Assembly (NCBI RefSeq): GCF_014218805.1
Contig: NZ_JACJUV010000001.1
Location: 868,001 to 932,000 of the forward strand
DNA length: 64,000 nt
Source: Teredinibacter franksiae
Lineage (GTDB): Bacteria > Pseudomonadota > Gammaproteobacteria > Pseudomonadales > Cellvibrionaceae
Direction of reading: 5' to 3'
Shown here one piece after another: positions 27,784 to 36,753 of the stretch; positions within the stretch are counted from its first letter, which is position 1; every line of letters begins with the position of its first letter. The translations under genes and the position numbers were made by a program. The notes below the pieces were generated by a model, which worked only from the letters and a program-made list of their open reading frames with translations, was not told the origin of the DNA and searched no databases.

Positions 27784-27962
27784 GGCTCCTGCGCATCCAT
27801 GCGCCCGCCGGATACGACCGCCATGGATGGCGGAAGTGCAGAAAATGCAGGAGCAATTTTCTGTCTGTACATCCACATCCCGGCTCCTGCGCATCCATGC
27901 GCCCGCCGGATACCGTACATCCACATCCCGGCTCCTGCGCATCCATGCGCCCGCCGGATACC
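27784..27962. repeat. Cluster of palindromic intergenic repeats (48-bp units)
   Basis: A 32-base core starting GGCTCCTGCGCATCCATGCG occurs three times (27784-27815, 27882-27913, 27930-27961). The last two lie in a perfect tandem of a 48-base unit (27867-27914 and 27915-27962). Each core contains the palindrome GCGCAT-CC-ATGCGC. Between copies one and two lie CCGCCAT-GG-ATGGCGG (27818-27833) and an 8-bp inverted repeat GCAGGAGC/GCTCCTGC (27847-27854, 27883-27890). This looks like a REP-like dispersed intergenic element found between dsbC and hom. Reading frames through it on both strands are artefacts. Confidence 0.8.
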
Positions 27963-27980
27963 GTACATCCTGTACATAAA

Positions 27981-28002
27981 AAAAGGGGCCTTAGCCCCTT
28001 TT
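27981..28002 (-). terminator. Rho-independent terminator of dsbC
   Basis: The 9-bp stem AAAAGGGGC/GCCCCTTTT with loop CTTA is flanked by A- and T-runs, so it could work in both directions. It lies about 22 bases past the dsbC stop on the minus strand. Confidence 0.85.
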
Positions 28003-28024
28003 TAACAGCTTGTTTGAGTTGCTG

Positions 28025-28852
28025 TTATATGCCGAGACGCTCGGCCAATCGCTCGGCTGGCATGTAGCCGGGAATCAGCTTGCCATTGGTCATCACAATC
28101 GCCGGTGTACCCGTTACACCCATTTGTTGACCCAGCATATAGTGTGATGCAACCGGGTTACCGTCACACACATTCATGGCAATTTCCTGACGATTCTTCA
28201 GGCGCGTAAGCGCATCCTGTGGGTCGCTCGCACACCACGCAGAGGCGATTTTATTGTATGAAGGCGAGTTAATTCCGGCGCGAGGGTACGCCATGTAACG
28301 CACCTCAATACCCAGCTCATTCAATGCCGGTACTTCCTGGTGCAGTTTTTGACAATAACCACAATCGACATCAGTAAAAACAGCAATACTCGCTTTCACC
28401 TCACCCTTGGGCGAGAACACGATGGAATCTTCCTTCTTCAGGCCCACCATCAGGTCAGCACGCACACCATCCATTGCCTGATCAGTAATATTTACAATTT
28501 CCTGACCAACAATTTGCAGCATTTTACCGTCGAGGAAGTAATTACCGGATTGCTCCATATAAATAATGCCTTTACCCATCAACTGAACTTCGTAAAGACC
28601 CGGTATTACTGTGGGTTTAACAGAGCGAACCTGAATGCTCGCATTGGCTGATGTCAGAGCTTTGGTAATAGCCTCCTCAGCTTTAGCGTGATCACCGGCA
28701 ATCGTTTTTTGTTGCTCGCCGGCTACAGCAGCCTTGCTCTCTTCAGCTTTAGTTGCCGCATCGGCATCACTATTACAGGCCGTCAACGACATCACAACCG
28801 ATACTGTCATCAACGCCGCCAACTGCGGAAAAAATGGAATTCTGACTTTCAT
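28025..28852 (-). CDS. dsbC: DsbC-type disulfide isomerase with a lipoprotein signal
   Basis: The 275-residue protein shows the DsbC layout: an N-terminal dimerisation domain (about 55-125), a linker and a thioredoxin fold. The active site is Cys164-Gly-Tyr-Cys167 in DVDCGYCQKL, and the cis-proline is in VTGTPAIV. Two further cysteines (SAWCASDP, MNVCDGN) match the structural disulfide of E. coli DsbC. It isomerises wrong disulfides in the periplasm. Oddly, the signal ends in the lipobox SLTAC (Cys26, +2 Asn), so this copy is predicted to be an outer-membrane lipoprotein. A charged Ala/Lys/Glu spacer follows (residues 28-60). Confidence 0.93.
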   Translation of the reverse strand: MKVRIPFFPQLAALMTVSVVMSLTACNSDADAATKAEESKAAVAGEQQKTIAGDHAKAEEAITKALTSANASIQVRSVKPTVIPGLYEVQLMGKGIIYMEQSGNYFLDGKMLQIVGQEIVNITDQAMDGVRADLMVGLKKEDSIVFSPKGEVKASIAVFTDVDCGYCQKLHQEVPALNELGIEVRYMAYPRAGINSPSYNKIASAWCASDPQDALTRLKNRQEIAMNVCDGNPVASHYMLGQQMGVTGTPAIVMTNGKLIPGYMPAERLAERLGI

Positions 28853-29108
28853 ACTAACCTCATGGGGGTAATTTTTTTTGTTGTTATGGTGTACGTTTAC
28901 GCCTGTTCTGGACAGACATTTTTGAACTCATTTGAACTGACTTGAGCCTAATCGAACAACTTTAAGCCCACAGACTGGATCTCACAATCGGGAAATAAAC
29001 CAGAACGAGCTGAGCATTAGAACGCGATAGTTTATCACGGTTCCCTAAAGGGTTTGTGATCAGGGGTAGATTTTGAGGGCTGGGCTAAAACCGGAGGCAC
29101 ATAAAAAT

Positions 29109-29135
29109 AAACCTCAGCAGATTCTGCTGAGGTTT
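29109..29135 (-). terminator. Terminator of the rpsP-rimM-trmD-rplS operon
   Basis: The 12-bp perfect stem AAACCTCAGCAG/CTGCTGAGGTTT with a 3-base loop is followed by ATTTTTAT on the minus strand. It lies about 80 bases past the rplS stop. Confidence 0.85.
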
Positions 29136-29213
29136 AGGTAAATCATTGAAAAGCAACATGGCGCCGTTACGATGGAACCACTAACGCTTGTGCGGCTCTC
29201 GCCGAACAGTCGC

Positions 29214-29570
29214 TTATTTAAGCTTCTCTTTAATACGGGCAGCTTTACCTGTCAGTTCACGCAAGTAATAAAGCTTGGCCTGGCGCACATCACCGCGACG
29301 CTTCACAGCAACACTATCGACCTGCTTGCTGTGGGTCTGGAAAGTACGCTCAACACCAATACCGTGGGAAATTTTACGAACGGTAAATGCTGAGTTGAGG
29401 CCGCGATTACGCTTACCGATCACAACACCTTCATAGGCCTGCAGACGCTCGCGATTACCTTCCTTTACCTTAACCTGAACGACCACGGTATCGCCGGGGC
29501 TGAACTCAGGAAGCTCCTGCTTAAGCTGCTCGTTTTCCAGCTCCTGAATAATGTTGTTCTTAGAACTCAT
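29214..29570 (-). CDS. rplS: 50S ribosomal protein L19
   Basis: The 118-residue protein has the L19 signature: [20 protein letters not shown] near the start, then [20 protein letters not shown] and [20 protein letters not shown] near the end. It is at the 30S-50S interface. It is the last gene of the standard rpsP-rimM-trmD-rplS operon. Confidence 0.98.
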   Translation of the reverse strand: MSSKNNIIQELENEQLKQELPEFSPGDTVVVQVKVKEGNRERLQAYEGVVIGKRNRGLNSAFTVRKISHGIGVERTFQTHSKQVDSVAVKRRGDVRQAKLYYLRELTGKAARIKEKLK

Positions 29571-29621
29571 GGCTTGCTCCTGTTAACTATATAGCCTCTC
29601 GGCTAGTCGAATACGTTTAAT

Positions 29622-30404
29622 TCAATTGTTCTTTTGTGGCTTATTCAGCCCACCAGGCCCTGCATTACTGTCGACAAACTCATCGAGCAGTTTTTGCTGA
29701 ACCGGGTTCAGCGTTTTAGCCTCTAGCAAATCTGGCCTACGTTGCCATGTTCGCCCTAGCGACTGCTGCAATCGCCAGTTTTCAATTCGTTTGTGATCAC
29801 CAGAGAGCAGCACATCGGGCACTCTCTTATCATCAACTACTTCTGGGCGGGTGTAATGCGGACAATCCAGCAGGCCGTTCTCGAAAGAATCTTGCTCCGC
29901 CGACTGATGGTCGCCTAATGCACCCGGAAGCCTGCGTATCAAGGCATCCAACATCACCATGGCAGGCAACTCACCACCACTTAACACATAATCGCCAATG
30001 GATATCTCTTCATCCACGTAGGTATCGATAAAACGCTCATCGATACCCTCATAGCGACCGGCTATTAACACTAAATTTGTGCTTAAACCAATCTCTTCAA
30101 CCCTTCCCCTATCGAGCTTTTTGCCCTGAGGCGAAAGGTAAATAACGTTTACCTTTTCACGAGAAACTTCAAACATCTCGTAGGCGGCATTTACAGCAGC
30201 GGCGAGAGGCTCTACCTTCATCACCATGCCCGGCCCGCCACCGAAAGGCCTGTCATCAACCGTATTGTGACGATCGAGAGCAAACTCACGCGGGTTGATA
30301 AATTGAATATTCATCAAACCCTGATCTATCGCCCGGCGGGTAATCCCGCTATCGGTAATGGCCCGAAACATTTCCGGAAACAGAGTAATCACAACCACCT
30401 TCAT
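29622..30404 (-). CDS. trmD: tRNA (guanine-N1)-methyltransferase TrmD
   Basis: The 260-residue SPOUT enzyme has [39 protein letters not shown] and the knot region [14 protein letters not shown], then [17 protein letters not shown]. It makes m1G37 in tRNAs reading CUN, CCN and CGG and so prevents +1 frameshifting. It follows rimM by four bases. Confidence 0.98.
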   Translation of the reverse strand: MKVVVITLFPEMFRAITDSGITRRAIDQGLMNIQFINPREFALDRHNTVDDRPFGGGPGMVMKVEPLAAAVNAAYEMFEVSREKVNVIYLSPQGKKLDRGRVEEIGLSTNLVLIAGRYEGIDERFIDTYVDEEISIGDYVLSGGELPAMVMLDALIRRLPGALGDHQSAEQDSFENGLLDCPHYTRPEVVDDKRVPDVLLSGDHKRIENWRLQQSLGRTWQRRPDLLEAKTLNPVQQKLLDEFVDSNAGPGGLNKPQKNN

Positions 30405-30408
30405 GGTG

Positions 30409-30948
30409 TTAAAACTCCGGATCCCATTCGACCCTCATCGATCCAGCCTCTAGGTCAATCGCTTTAACGTAGACGTCTGGCACATAGGGCACAAGCCTTT
30501 CGCGATCATCCATACTGGCATCGTTGGCTTTAACCACCAGCACATCATTGGCGCCGGTTTCCAGTAACTTGTCTACCACACCCAGCGCGTACTCAGCTCC
30601 TTGGTACTCACTGATAACACTCAAGCCAATAAGCTGGTGCCAGTAGTAGTCCCCGGTGTCAAGCTCAGGCAATTGGCTGCGCTCAACCGCTATATCCACC
30701 AGCGTATACGCGGCGGCCTCATCACGGTCATCAACACCTTTAATGTGAACAACCAGCCCAGTATTGTGCTGTTGGTGATCATCAATTTCGACCGGCTTCA
30801 CACCGTGACGTGTTTTCAACCACCAAGGCGAATATTGTAATATTTGCTCCGAAGGCTCGGTGGAAGACTTAACTTTCACCCACCCTTTAACACCAAAAAC
30901 GCCAGTGATTCTGCCAACCGAAATTAGATTTGAACGTTTGGCTGTCAC
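30409..30948 (-). CDS. rimM: Ribosome maturation factor RimM
   Basis: The 179-residue protein has the N-terminal RimM barrel ([20 protein letters not shown]) and the C-terminal PRC-barrel ([40 protein letters not shown]). It binds S19 and aids 30S maturation. Its place between rpsP and trmD is universal in this operon. Confidence 0.97.
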   Translation of the reverse strand: MTAKRSNLISVGRITGVFGVKGWVKVKSSTEPSEQILQYSPWWLKTRHGVKPVEIDDHQQHNTGLVVHIKGVDDRDEAAAYTLVDIAVERSQLPELDTGDYYWHQLIGLSVISEYQGAEYALGVVDKLLETGANDVLVVKANDASMDDRERLVPYVPDVYVKAIDLEAGSMRVEWDPEF

Positions 30949-30973
30949 TGGCGTAAGCGCGCTGAGGCTGTTT

Positions 30974-31222
30974 TTAAGCAGCAGCTGCAGCGTCTTTCAA
31001 TAATTTGGCTACACGATCAGAGATCTGTGCGCCCTGGCCTGCCCAGTACGCTAAACGCTCGCTATCGATGCGCAGACGCTCTTCCTGGCCACGGGCAACG
31101 GGGTTAAAGAAACCTACGCGCTCAATGAAGCGGCCGTTGCGTGCAGTACGGCTATCGGCAACTGTCAGGTGATAAAAAGGACGCTTCTTTGAACCGCTAC
31201 GTGCTAATCGAATGCTTACCAT
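30974..31222 (-). CDS. rpsP: 30S ribosomal protein S16
   Basis: The 82-residue protein starts [20 protein letters not shown], the classic S16 opening, and continues [24 protein letters not shown] precedes the ATG by 9 bases. It is the first gene of the rpsP-rimM-trmD-rplS operon. Confidence 0.98.
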   Translation of the reverse strand: MVSIRLARSGSKKRPFYHLTVADSRTARNGRFIERVGFFNPVARGQEERLRIDSERLAYWAGQGAQISDRVAKLLKDAAAAA

Positions 31223-31376
31223 GTAAGTCTTTCCTGTCGTTTAATTCTTTGTATTCGAGTGCAAACCCCTGAACCAAAAGAGGGCACCTGCGAAAGGCGG
31301 CGTATTTTAATGGAAAGCTATACCCTTGTATAGGGTAAATTTTCGACTTCTTTTTACATCGCCAATTTAAGGGTTT

Positions 31377-32786
31377 TTACTGACCAAAACCAGGTGGCAA
31401 GCCACCACCCCCACCCATTGGGGGCATACCTCCAGCGCCGCCGCCGGGCATCATTCCACCCATGCCACGCATCATTTTTTGCAAACCACCGCCCTTCATT
31501 TTCTTCATCATCTTGGCCATTTGCTTATGCTGCTTAAGCAATCGGTTTAAATCCTGTATTTGCGTACCCGAACCCATAATAATTCTACGCTTGCGAGAAC
31601 CGTTCAGGATATCGGGGTTCTTTCGCTCCCCAGGGGTCATAGAGCCAATGATCGCATCCATCTGCTTAAATTGACTACCCATGTTAGCCTGCTCGGCCAT
31701 CTGAGCCATATTGCCCATTCCGGGAAGCTTTTCCAGCATCGCGGTCATGCCGCCCATATTGTTCATCTGCTGTAATTGATCACGCAGATCTTCCAGATTG
31801 AACCGCTTGCCGGCTTGAACCTTTTTAGCGAGCTTTTCTGCTTTGTCTTTGTCGATTTTTTGCTCAGCATCTTCGATCAACGACATTATGTCGCCCATGC
31901 CCAGAATACGGGAAGCGATGCGGTCGGGGTGGAATGGCTCCAGCGCCTCGGTCTTTTCCCCAACCCCCATAAATTTAATGGGCTTGCCCGTTACCTGGCG
32001 AACCGAAAGCGCAGCCCCGCCTCGCGCATCACCATCGGTTTTAGTCAGCACAACACCGGTAAGTGGCAGGGCTTCATTAAAAGCTTTGGCGGTATTTACT
32101 GCGTCCTGGCCAATCATTGCGTCAATGACGAACAGGGTTTCAACCGGATTAAGGAACTTGTGCAGCCCCTGAATCTCGCTCATCAATTCGTCGTCGATAT
32201 GCAGTCGACCGGCAGTATCCACCAGCAACACATCCATATGGGTCTTTTTAGCCTGAGCCAACGCCGCCTTGGCAATGTCCACAGGCTTCTGATCTGAAGT
32301 GGAAGGAAAAAATTCCGCCTCCACCTCCTCCGCAAGGGTTTCAAGCTGCTTAATCGCTGCTGGGCGGTATACGTCAACACTCACCACCATAACCTTCTTC
32401 TTTTCTTTTTCCCGAAGAAAGCGTGCCAACTTGGCTACAGTGGTTGTTTTACCCGCACCTTGCAAGCCAGCCATCAAGACAACCGCTGGAGGCTTAGCGG
32501 CAAGGTTTAATTGCTCATTGGCCTCACCCATAAGCTGGGTGAGCTCACTTTCAACCACCTTTAAAAATTGCTGGCCGGGATTTAGAGCCCGCGACACTTC
32601 CACACCCTGAGCGCGCTTTCGCACATGGCTGGTAAACTCTTTCACCACCGGCAGGGCAACATCGGCTTCTAACAGCGCCTTGCGCACATCACGCAGGGCC
32701 TCTTGAATATTGTCGTGATTGAGACGAGATTTACCGCTGATTTTTTTCAGCGAACGCGTCAAACGATCTGAGAGGTTCTCAAACAT
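31377..32786 (-). CDS. ffh: Signal recognition particle protein Ffh
   Basis: The 469-residue GTPase has an N domain (LSDRLTRSLKKISGKSRL). Its G domain shows GLQGAGKTTTVAKLARFL, DTAGRLHIDDEL and LTKTDGDARGGAALS. The methionine-rich M domain ends in a Gly/Met/Pro tail. With 4.5S RNA it targets nascent inner-membrane proteins to FtsY. It is transcribed separately from the adjacent rpsP operon and divergent from the CcsA-like gene. Confidence 0.98.
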   Translation of the reverse strand: MFENLSDRLTRSLKKISGKSRLNHDNIQEALRDVRKALLEADVALPVVKEFTSHVRKRAQGVEVSRALNPGQQFLKVVESELTQLMGEANEQLNLAAKPPAVVLMAGLQGAGKTTTVAKLARFLREKEKKKVMVVSVDVYRPAAIKQLETLAEEVEAEFFPSTSDQKPVDIAKAALAQAKKTHMDVLLVDTAGRLHIDDELMSEIQGLHKFLNPVETLFVIDAMIGQDAVNTAKAFNEALPLTGVVLTKTDGDARGGAALSVRQVTGKPIKFMGVGEKTEALEPFHPDRIASRILGMGDIMSLIEDAEQKIDKDKAEKLAKKVQAGKRFNLEDLRDQLQQMNNMGGMTAMLEKLPGMGNMAQMAEQANMGSQFKQMDAIIGSMTPGERKNPDILNGSRKRRIIMGSGTQIQDLNRLLKQHKQMAKMMKKMKGGGLQKMMRGMGGMMPGGGAGGMPPMGGGGGLPPGFGQ

Positions 32787-32946
32787 AGGTCAATGCAAAA
32801 CTTATACAAATTATGGAATATTGAAGCCACCGACGGCAGCGGGGCGCAAGTATAATCGCACTCGAAGGCAAATACGACTCCTGCCGCCTTGCACAGTAGA
32901 GGCGGAAAGCACTAACCTATCATGTTTAAACCCTTAGGAACCTTAT

Positions 32947-33744
32947 TTGGTTATGTTTAGCGCCATAACAATCATGCTTTACTTAGCTGCCTGGGCCTTT
33001 CTCCTCCATGCCACTATTCGCCGCGAAGGCCTGAAGGAAAAACGGCTGCTGGTGTTTATTGCACTGGGAACACTGGTACATTTTGCTGCTGCCTACATAT
33101 CCATTAAGTTTAATTCGGCCTACCAGTTTGGCTTCTTTAAGGTGCCGTCGCTCTTCTTTGCGGTAATCAACTTGGTTGTGCTGCTCAGCAGTATGCGCAA
33201 ACCTTTACACAACCTATTCCTGTTTCTTCTACCGCTATCGGTCGCCTCCATTTTGATTTCTGGACTGGAGCAGTCGGCAATGAAAACGACGGAACAATTA
33301 AGCCTACCGGTTATCTCCCACATCCTCCTGTCTATTCTGGCCTACAGCTTGCTAGCTATCGCCAGCCTACAGGCCCTGCTGCTGTCATACCAAAACTACC
33401 AGCTGAAACACAAGCATCTACGCGGTGTCATGGGGCTCTTGCCGCCTCTGCAAACCATGGAAACCCTGCTCTTCGAGCTGGTTTGGGCAGGCGAGATTCT
33501 ACTTACACTTTCCATTGTTACCGGCTTAGTCTTCACCCACAGCTTCTCAGAACAGCATGTATCCCATAAAGCTGTATTCTCTATGATCTCTTGGCTCATC
33601 TACGCATTACTGCTTTGGGGCCGCCACACCCTTGGCTGGCGGGGTGCAGCAGCGATTCGCTGGACGCTAGGCGGGTTTGCAGCACTGATGCTGGCCTACT
33701 TTGGCAGTAAGCTAGTACTCGAGATCATTCTCGGCAGAGTGTAG
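32947..33744 (+). CDS. CcsA/YpjD-like cytochrome c assembly family membrane protein
   Basis: The 265-residue protein has about eight hydrophobic segments and the family features PVISHILLSILAYSLLAIAS, and near the end VSHKAVFSMISWLIYALLLW and GRHTLGWRG. Those conserved histidines resemble haem-handling members of the CcmC/CcsA family. The short YpjD form next to ffh is widespread in gammaproteobacteria and its substrate is not established. The start is either TTG 32947, which has AGGA at good spacing, or ATG 32953. Confidence 0.88.
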   Translation: MVMFSAITIMLYLAAWAFLLHATIRREGLKEKRLLVFIALGTLVHFAAAYISIKFNSAYQFGFFKVPSLFFAVINLVVLLSSMRKPLHNLFLFLLPLSVASILISGLEQSAMKTTEQLSLPVISHILLSILAYSLLAIASLQALLLSYQNYQLKHKHLRGVMGLLPPLQTMETLLFELVWAGEILLTLSIVTGLVFTHSFSEQHVSHKAVFSMISWLIYALLLWGRHTLGWRGAAAIRWTLGGFAALMLAYFGSKLVLEIILGRV

Positions 33745-33814
33745 CCCCGCCCTTGAATGCCTCTGAGAACTCGTTCAAGATACCGTCTCGCGGATTAGAC
33801 AGGCAATAAACTCC

Positions 33815-35089
33815 TTGGACACCTTCCCTACCGACCTACTAATAGGTTTACTGGTCGCACTTATCTTCCTCTCTGCTTTTTTCTCCAGCTCTGAAACCGG
33901 TATGCTATCGCTCAATCGCTATCGGCTGAGGCACTTGGTAAAAAAGAAGCATAAAGGCGCCGTACGCGCCGCCAAGCTCTTGGAAAGGCCCGACCGTCTA
34001 ATTGGCGTGATATTAATTGGCAACAACTTAGTAAACATTTTTGCCACGCTTATCGCCGGTGCCGTGACCACACACCTGTTTGGCGAATGGGCTACGGTTG
34101 TGGTTTTACCGATTGTCCTCACACTCGTCATTTTAATCTTTGCGGAAGTCACGCCCAAATCCTTAGCAGCCGTATATCCCGAAAAAATTGCTTTTACCGC
34201 TAGCCTTATATTGTTACCGCTGCTCTTTATTCTTTACCCCATAGTCTTGCTGGTAAACAGCATTTCAAACGGGCTGGCGCGCATGTTCGGACTAGACCCA
34301 TCTAAGGCACGCAAAGCCGATCATCTGCGGATGGACGAATTACGCACTGTGGTAGATGAAGCCGGCGAGCTTATTCCCGACCAACACCAGGGCATGCTAC
34401 TGAATGTGCTGGATTTGGAAAAAGCCACTGTCGAAGACATTATGGTGCCGCGTAACGAGGTCGAAGGCATTGACCTTGAAGATGACATCAAAGACATACT
34501 GGCCAAAATTCGCTCAGCAGATTACACCCGCCTACCGGTTTACACCGGCGACATTAACAATATTGTTGGAATCCTCCGCCTGCGAGATGCCCCCAAGTTT
34601 CTCACGGGCAACGACGACAAACTGACCACCGCCGATATCCGCAAGCATCTGCGAGAGCCCTATTTCATTCCCGAATCCAACCCACTCCCCACTCAGCTGA
34701 AAAACTTTCAGCACGACAAGCACAGCATGGCAGTGGTAGTAGATGAATACGGTGAAGTTCAGGGAATAGCCACGCTAGTAGATTTACTAGAAGAAATTGT
34801 CGGCGACTTCACCACCGACGCCGCCGAAGATGCCCATGAAAGCATTGTTGAATGCGCCGATGACTGGTACTTGATCGATGCATCTGAATTTGTTCGCGAT
34901 ATCAATCGCAACTTGGGCTGGGAGCTACCCACCGATGGCCCCAAAACCATTAACGGCATAATAGTCGAGTATTTGGAAAATATTCCCGATGCAAACGTGA
35001 GTTTTGAGATAGATAAATATCGCTTCGAAATCGCCGAACTCAGTGAAACCCGTATTGAAAAAGCGCGTATATCTGAGCTTGCTATCTGA
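33815..35089 (+). CDS. CNNM/CorC (HlyC) family transporter-like membrane protein
   Basis: The 424-residue protein has an N-terminal CNNM (DUF21) domain with four hydrophobic stretches (SAFFSSSETGMLSLNRYRL). Two CBS motifs follow (VEDIMVPRNEVEGIDLE; HSMAVVVDEYGEVQGIATLV), then a CorC_HlyC domain at the C-terminus (NRNLGWELPTDGPKTINGII). Family members are linked to magnesium or cobalt efflux. The start is a TTG: the frame is open upstream only to a stop at 33764 and offers no ATG before residue 30, which would cut the first membrane helix. Its 3' end overlaps the Nudix gene by 8 bases. Confidence 0.92.
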   Translation: MDTFPTDLLIGLLVALIFLSAFFSSSETGMLSLNRYRLRHLVKKKHKGAVRAAKLLERPDRLIGVILIGNNLVNIFATLIAGAVTTHLFGEWATVVVLPIVLTLVILIFAEVTPKSLAAVYPEKIAFTASLILLPLLFILYPIVLLVNSISNGLARMFGLDPSKARKADHLRMDELRTVVDEAGELIPDQHQGMLLNVLDLEKATVEDIMVPRNEVEGIDLEDDIKDILAKIRSADYTRLPVYTGDINNIVGILRLRDAPKFLTGNDDKLTTADIRKHLREPYFIPESNPLPTQLKNFQHDKHSMAVVVDEYGEVQGIATLVDLLEEIVGDFTTDAAEDAHESIVECADDWYLIDASEFVRDINRNLGWELPTDGPKTINGIIVEYLENIPDANVSFEIDKYRFEIAELSETRIEKARISELAI

Positions 35090-35636
35090 TCACTTCAGGT
35101 GCTTCATGATGGTTACGGGTTAACGTAATATTGTAGAAGCACGCGAGAAAATCTACCAAAACTCGGGCAGTAAACCCCCAGATGGTAAACCCTGCGTACT
35201 CATATACCGGCGCCCAATACTCCCTACCGCCCACAACAAACACATCCGTTCGCACTCGCCTATCCGCTTTTAATATCGACAGTGGAAACCAGAAAAGATC
35301 CGTTAATTCCTCGGGGTTAGGCTCAAGCCGACTATTCGCCGGTACACGGCCCACAAACGGAGTTACCCGCGTGCCCATTCGGGTATAGCTGGGTTTCAAC
35401 TCTGCGAGCACTTTAACCTTACCAGGTTCCAAGCCCACCTCTTCACTTGCTTCCCGCAGCGCGGTAAAACACAAGTCGCAATCTCCTGGTTCCCACTTGC
35501 CTCCAGGAAAAGCAACTTCACCACTATGGCTACTGAGATGTGCCGCCCTCAAAGTGAGCAGCACCTCCTCTTCCCCAGTTGGCTTATCAGAAACCGCCAG
35601 CAACACCGCAGCCTGTTTATTATATGCCTTGCTCAT
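35082..35636 (-). CDS. Nudix hydrolase, NudL/coenzyme A diphosphatase type
   Basis: The 184-residue protein has the NudL-type entry LLTLRAAHLSSHSGEVAFPG and the Nudix box variant GGKWEPGDCDLCFTALREAS followed by EEVGLEPG. Aspartate replaces the first box glutamate, as in other NudL proteins. The family splits CoA to 3',5'-ADP and phosphopantetheine. It converges on and overlaps the CNNM gene. Confidence 0.9.
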   Translation of the reverse strand: MSKAYNKQAAVLLAVSDKPTGEEEVLLTLRAAHLSSHSGEVAFPGGKWEPGDCDLCFTALREASEEVGLEPGKVKVLAELKPSYTRMGTRVTPFVGRVPANSRLEPNPEELTDLFWFPLSILKADRRVRTDVFVVGGREYWAPVYEYAGFTIWGFTARVLVDFLACFYNITLTRNHHEAPEVIR

Positions 35637-35997
35637 AGTGCCTAGCCTCTAATGAGTGAATGCTAACACTTTGTTATTAACATAGGCTGTAACTTGAACA
35701 CACTTTCGATCACCGTACAAATTTTCACCTTTCGTTGATATAGCCGCCACACCACGCCAGCCCTACATATAACCAATTGATATAAATATAGCTATACACA
35801 TAGCGCATAGATGTTTGATAGCATAAATTTTACACAGCCTTTTTTGTTTGTATATCAATCAAAAAGAGCAGAATCATTAGGAGGTGTGACCGGTTTGCGG
35901 CTGGGGGGCTTCAAACCAACAACACTGCCGGGCAGTACTTATTTAGGCGCAGCGATATATCCGCTGTTGCCAGTGTTTACGTAAGAGGCAGACAACG
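35637..35997. other. AT-rich intergenic region; no gene seen
   Basis: This 361-base stretch between two divergent genes is AT-rich around 35690-35880. A strong AGGAGG lies at 35879-35884, but the nearest GTG is only one base away and no ATG is well spaced, so I do not call a gene from it. The region presumably holds both divergent promoters. Confidence 0.5.
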
Positions 35998-36339
35998 ATG
36001 AACAAACGGCCAAATTTCGACCAATTAATCCGATTGGCTGAGCATCAACCCGAAGCGCTTGAGGCTTTCCGCAAACGTGAAATAGAGGCCTTGATCGATA
36101 GCGCTCCAGAAAGCTATCAGCGACGCCTGCGCGGCCTGCAATTTCAAGTAGATGCGCAACGTCAAATCCACAAAACCCCAATGGGCGCCTGTGTCGCTAT
36201 ATCCAAGATGATGCACGACTCTCTTAACCAGCTGAACCACTACCTTAACGCTGAACGCAACCACAGCGCCGCAGACGCCACACAGGTCAAAGCGCTTAAC
36301 GAAGCTGCTCGCGTCATTCCATTTTCACCCGTAGGCTAA
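35998..36339 (+). CDS. DUF3135 family protein
   Basis: The 113-residue soluble protein matches the DUF3135 pattern seen in Pseudomonas and relatives: NFDQLIRLAEHQPEALEAFR, then REIEALIDSAPESYQRRLRG and LQFQVDAQRQIHKTPMGACV. GAGG precedes the ATG by 9 bases. The function is unknown. Confidence 0.85.
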   Translation: MNKRPNFDQLIRLAEHQPEALEAFRKREIEALIDSAPESYQRRLRGLQFQVDAQRQIHKTPMGACVAISKMMHDSLNQLNHYLNAERNHSAADATQVKALNEAARVIPFSPVG

Positions 36340-36358
36340 TTTTCACCCGCAAAGTAGA

Positions 36359-36670
36359 CTAGTCGCTTACCAACGCCCACATTGACCAGGCAGGTTCTTC
36401 GTAAGGATGAGCCTGCTTCATGGCGGTAATCACAGCCTTCTTGCTTTCCTGTTGCACCACCAACTCCACCCGATACTCCTGAACAGTTTCAATTTGGCCC
36501 TGCTCACCGATAAAAGGGTTGGCTCCAGCATTGGCACGAAACTGCCCTACGCCAAGCGTTTGCCAGCAGCAGCTATCGTAATGACCTAATCTTCCGCCTC
36601 CTGCATCGAATACCGCCTGCTTCACAGACTCAACATAGGATTCCGGAACATAAAAAACAAACTGGTACAT
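36359..36670 (-). CDS. YqfO/NIF3-like small protein
   Basis: The 103-residue protein matches the stand-alone form of the domain inserted in NIF3/YqfO proteins. It starts MYQFVFYVPESYVESVKQAV, continues GGRLGHYDSCCWQTLGVGQF and ends AMKQAHPYEEPAWSMWAL. The HPYEEPA motif is characteristic and resembles CutA-type folds. The role is unknown. Confidence 0.85.
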   Translation of the reverse strand: MYQFVFYVPESYVESVKQAVFDAGGGRLGHYDSCCWQTLGVGQFRANAGANPFIGEQGQIETVQEYRVELVVQQESKKAVITAMKQAHPYEEPAWSMWALVSD

Positions 36671-36753
36671 GGCTATTCAGTGCCCTCCCTCTCTTACTTT
36701 TGCAACGACGGCTGTGTAACATAGCGACCGCCTTCCACCACACAGCTTCCATT

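Noticed and set aside
27680..28067. Several open frames on both strands across the repeats between dsbC and hom
   Set aside because: They consist of the palindromic repeat translated (MDAQEPG-type repeats) and have no ribosome sites.
35886..35984. 32-codon GTG frame after AGGAGG at 35879
   Set aside because: The ribosome site is only one base from the GTG, too close for initiation, and the product has no recognisable features.
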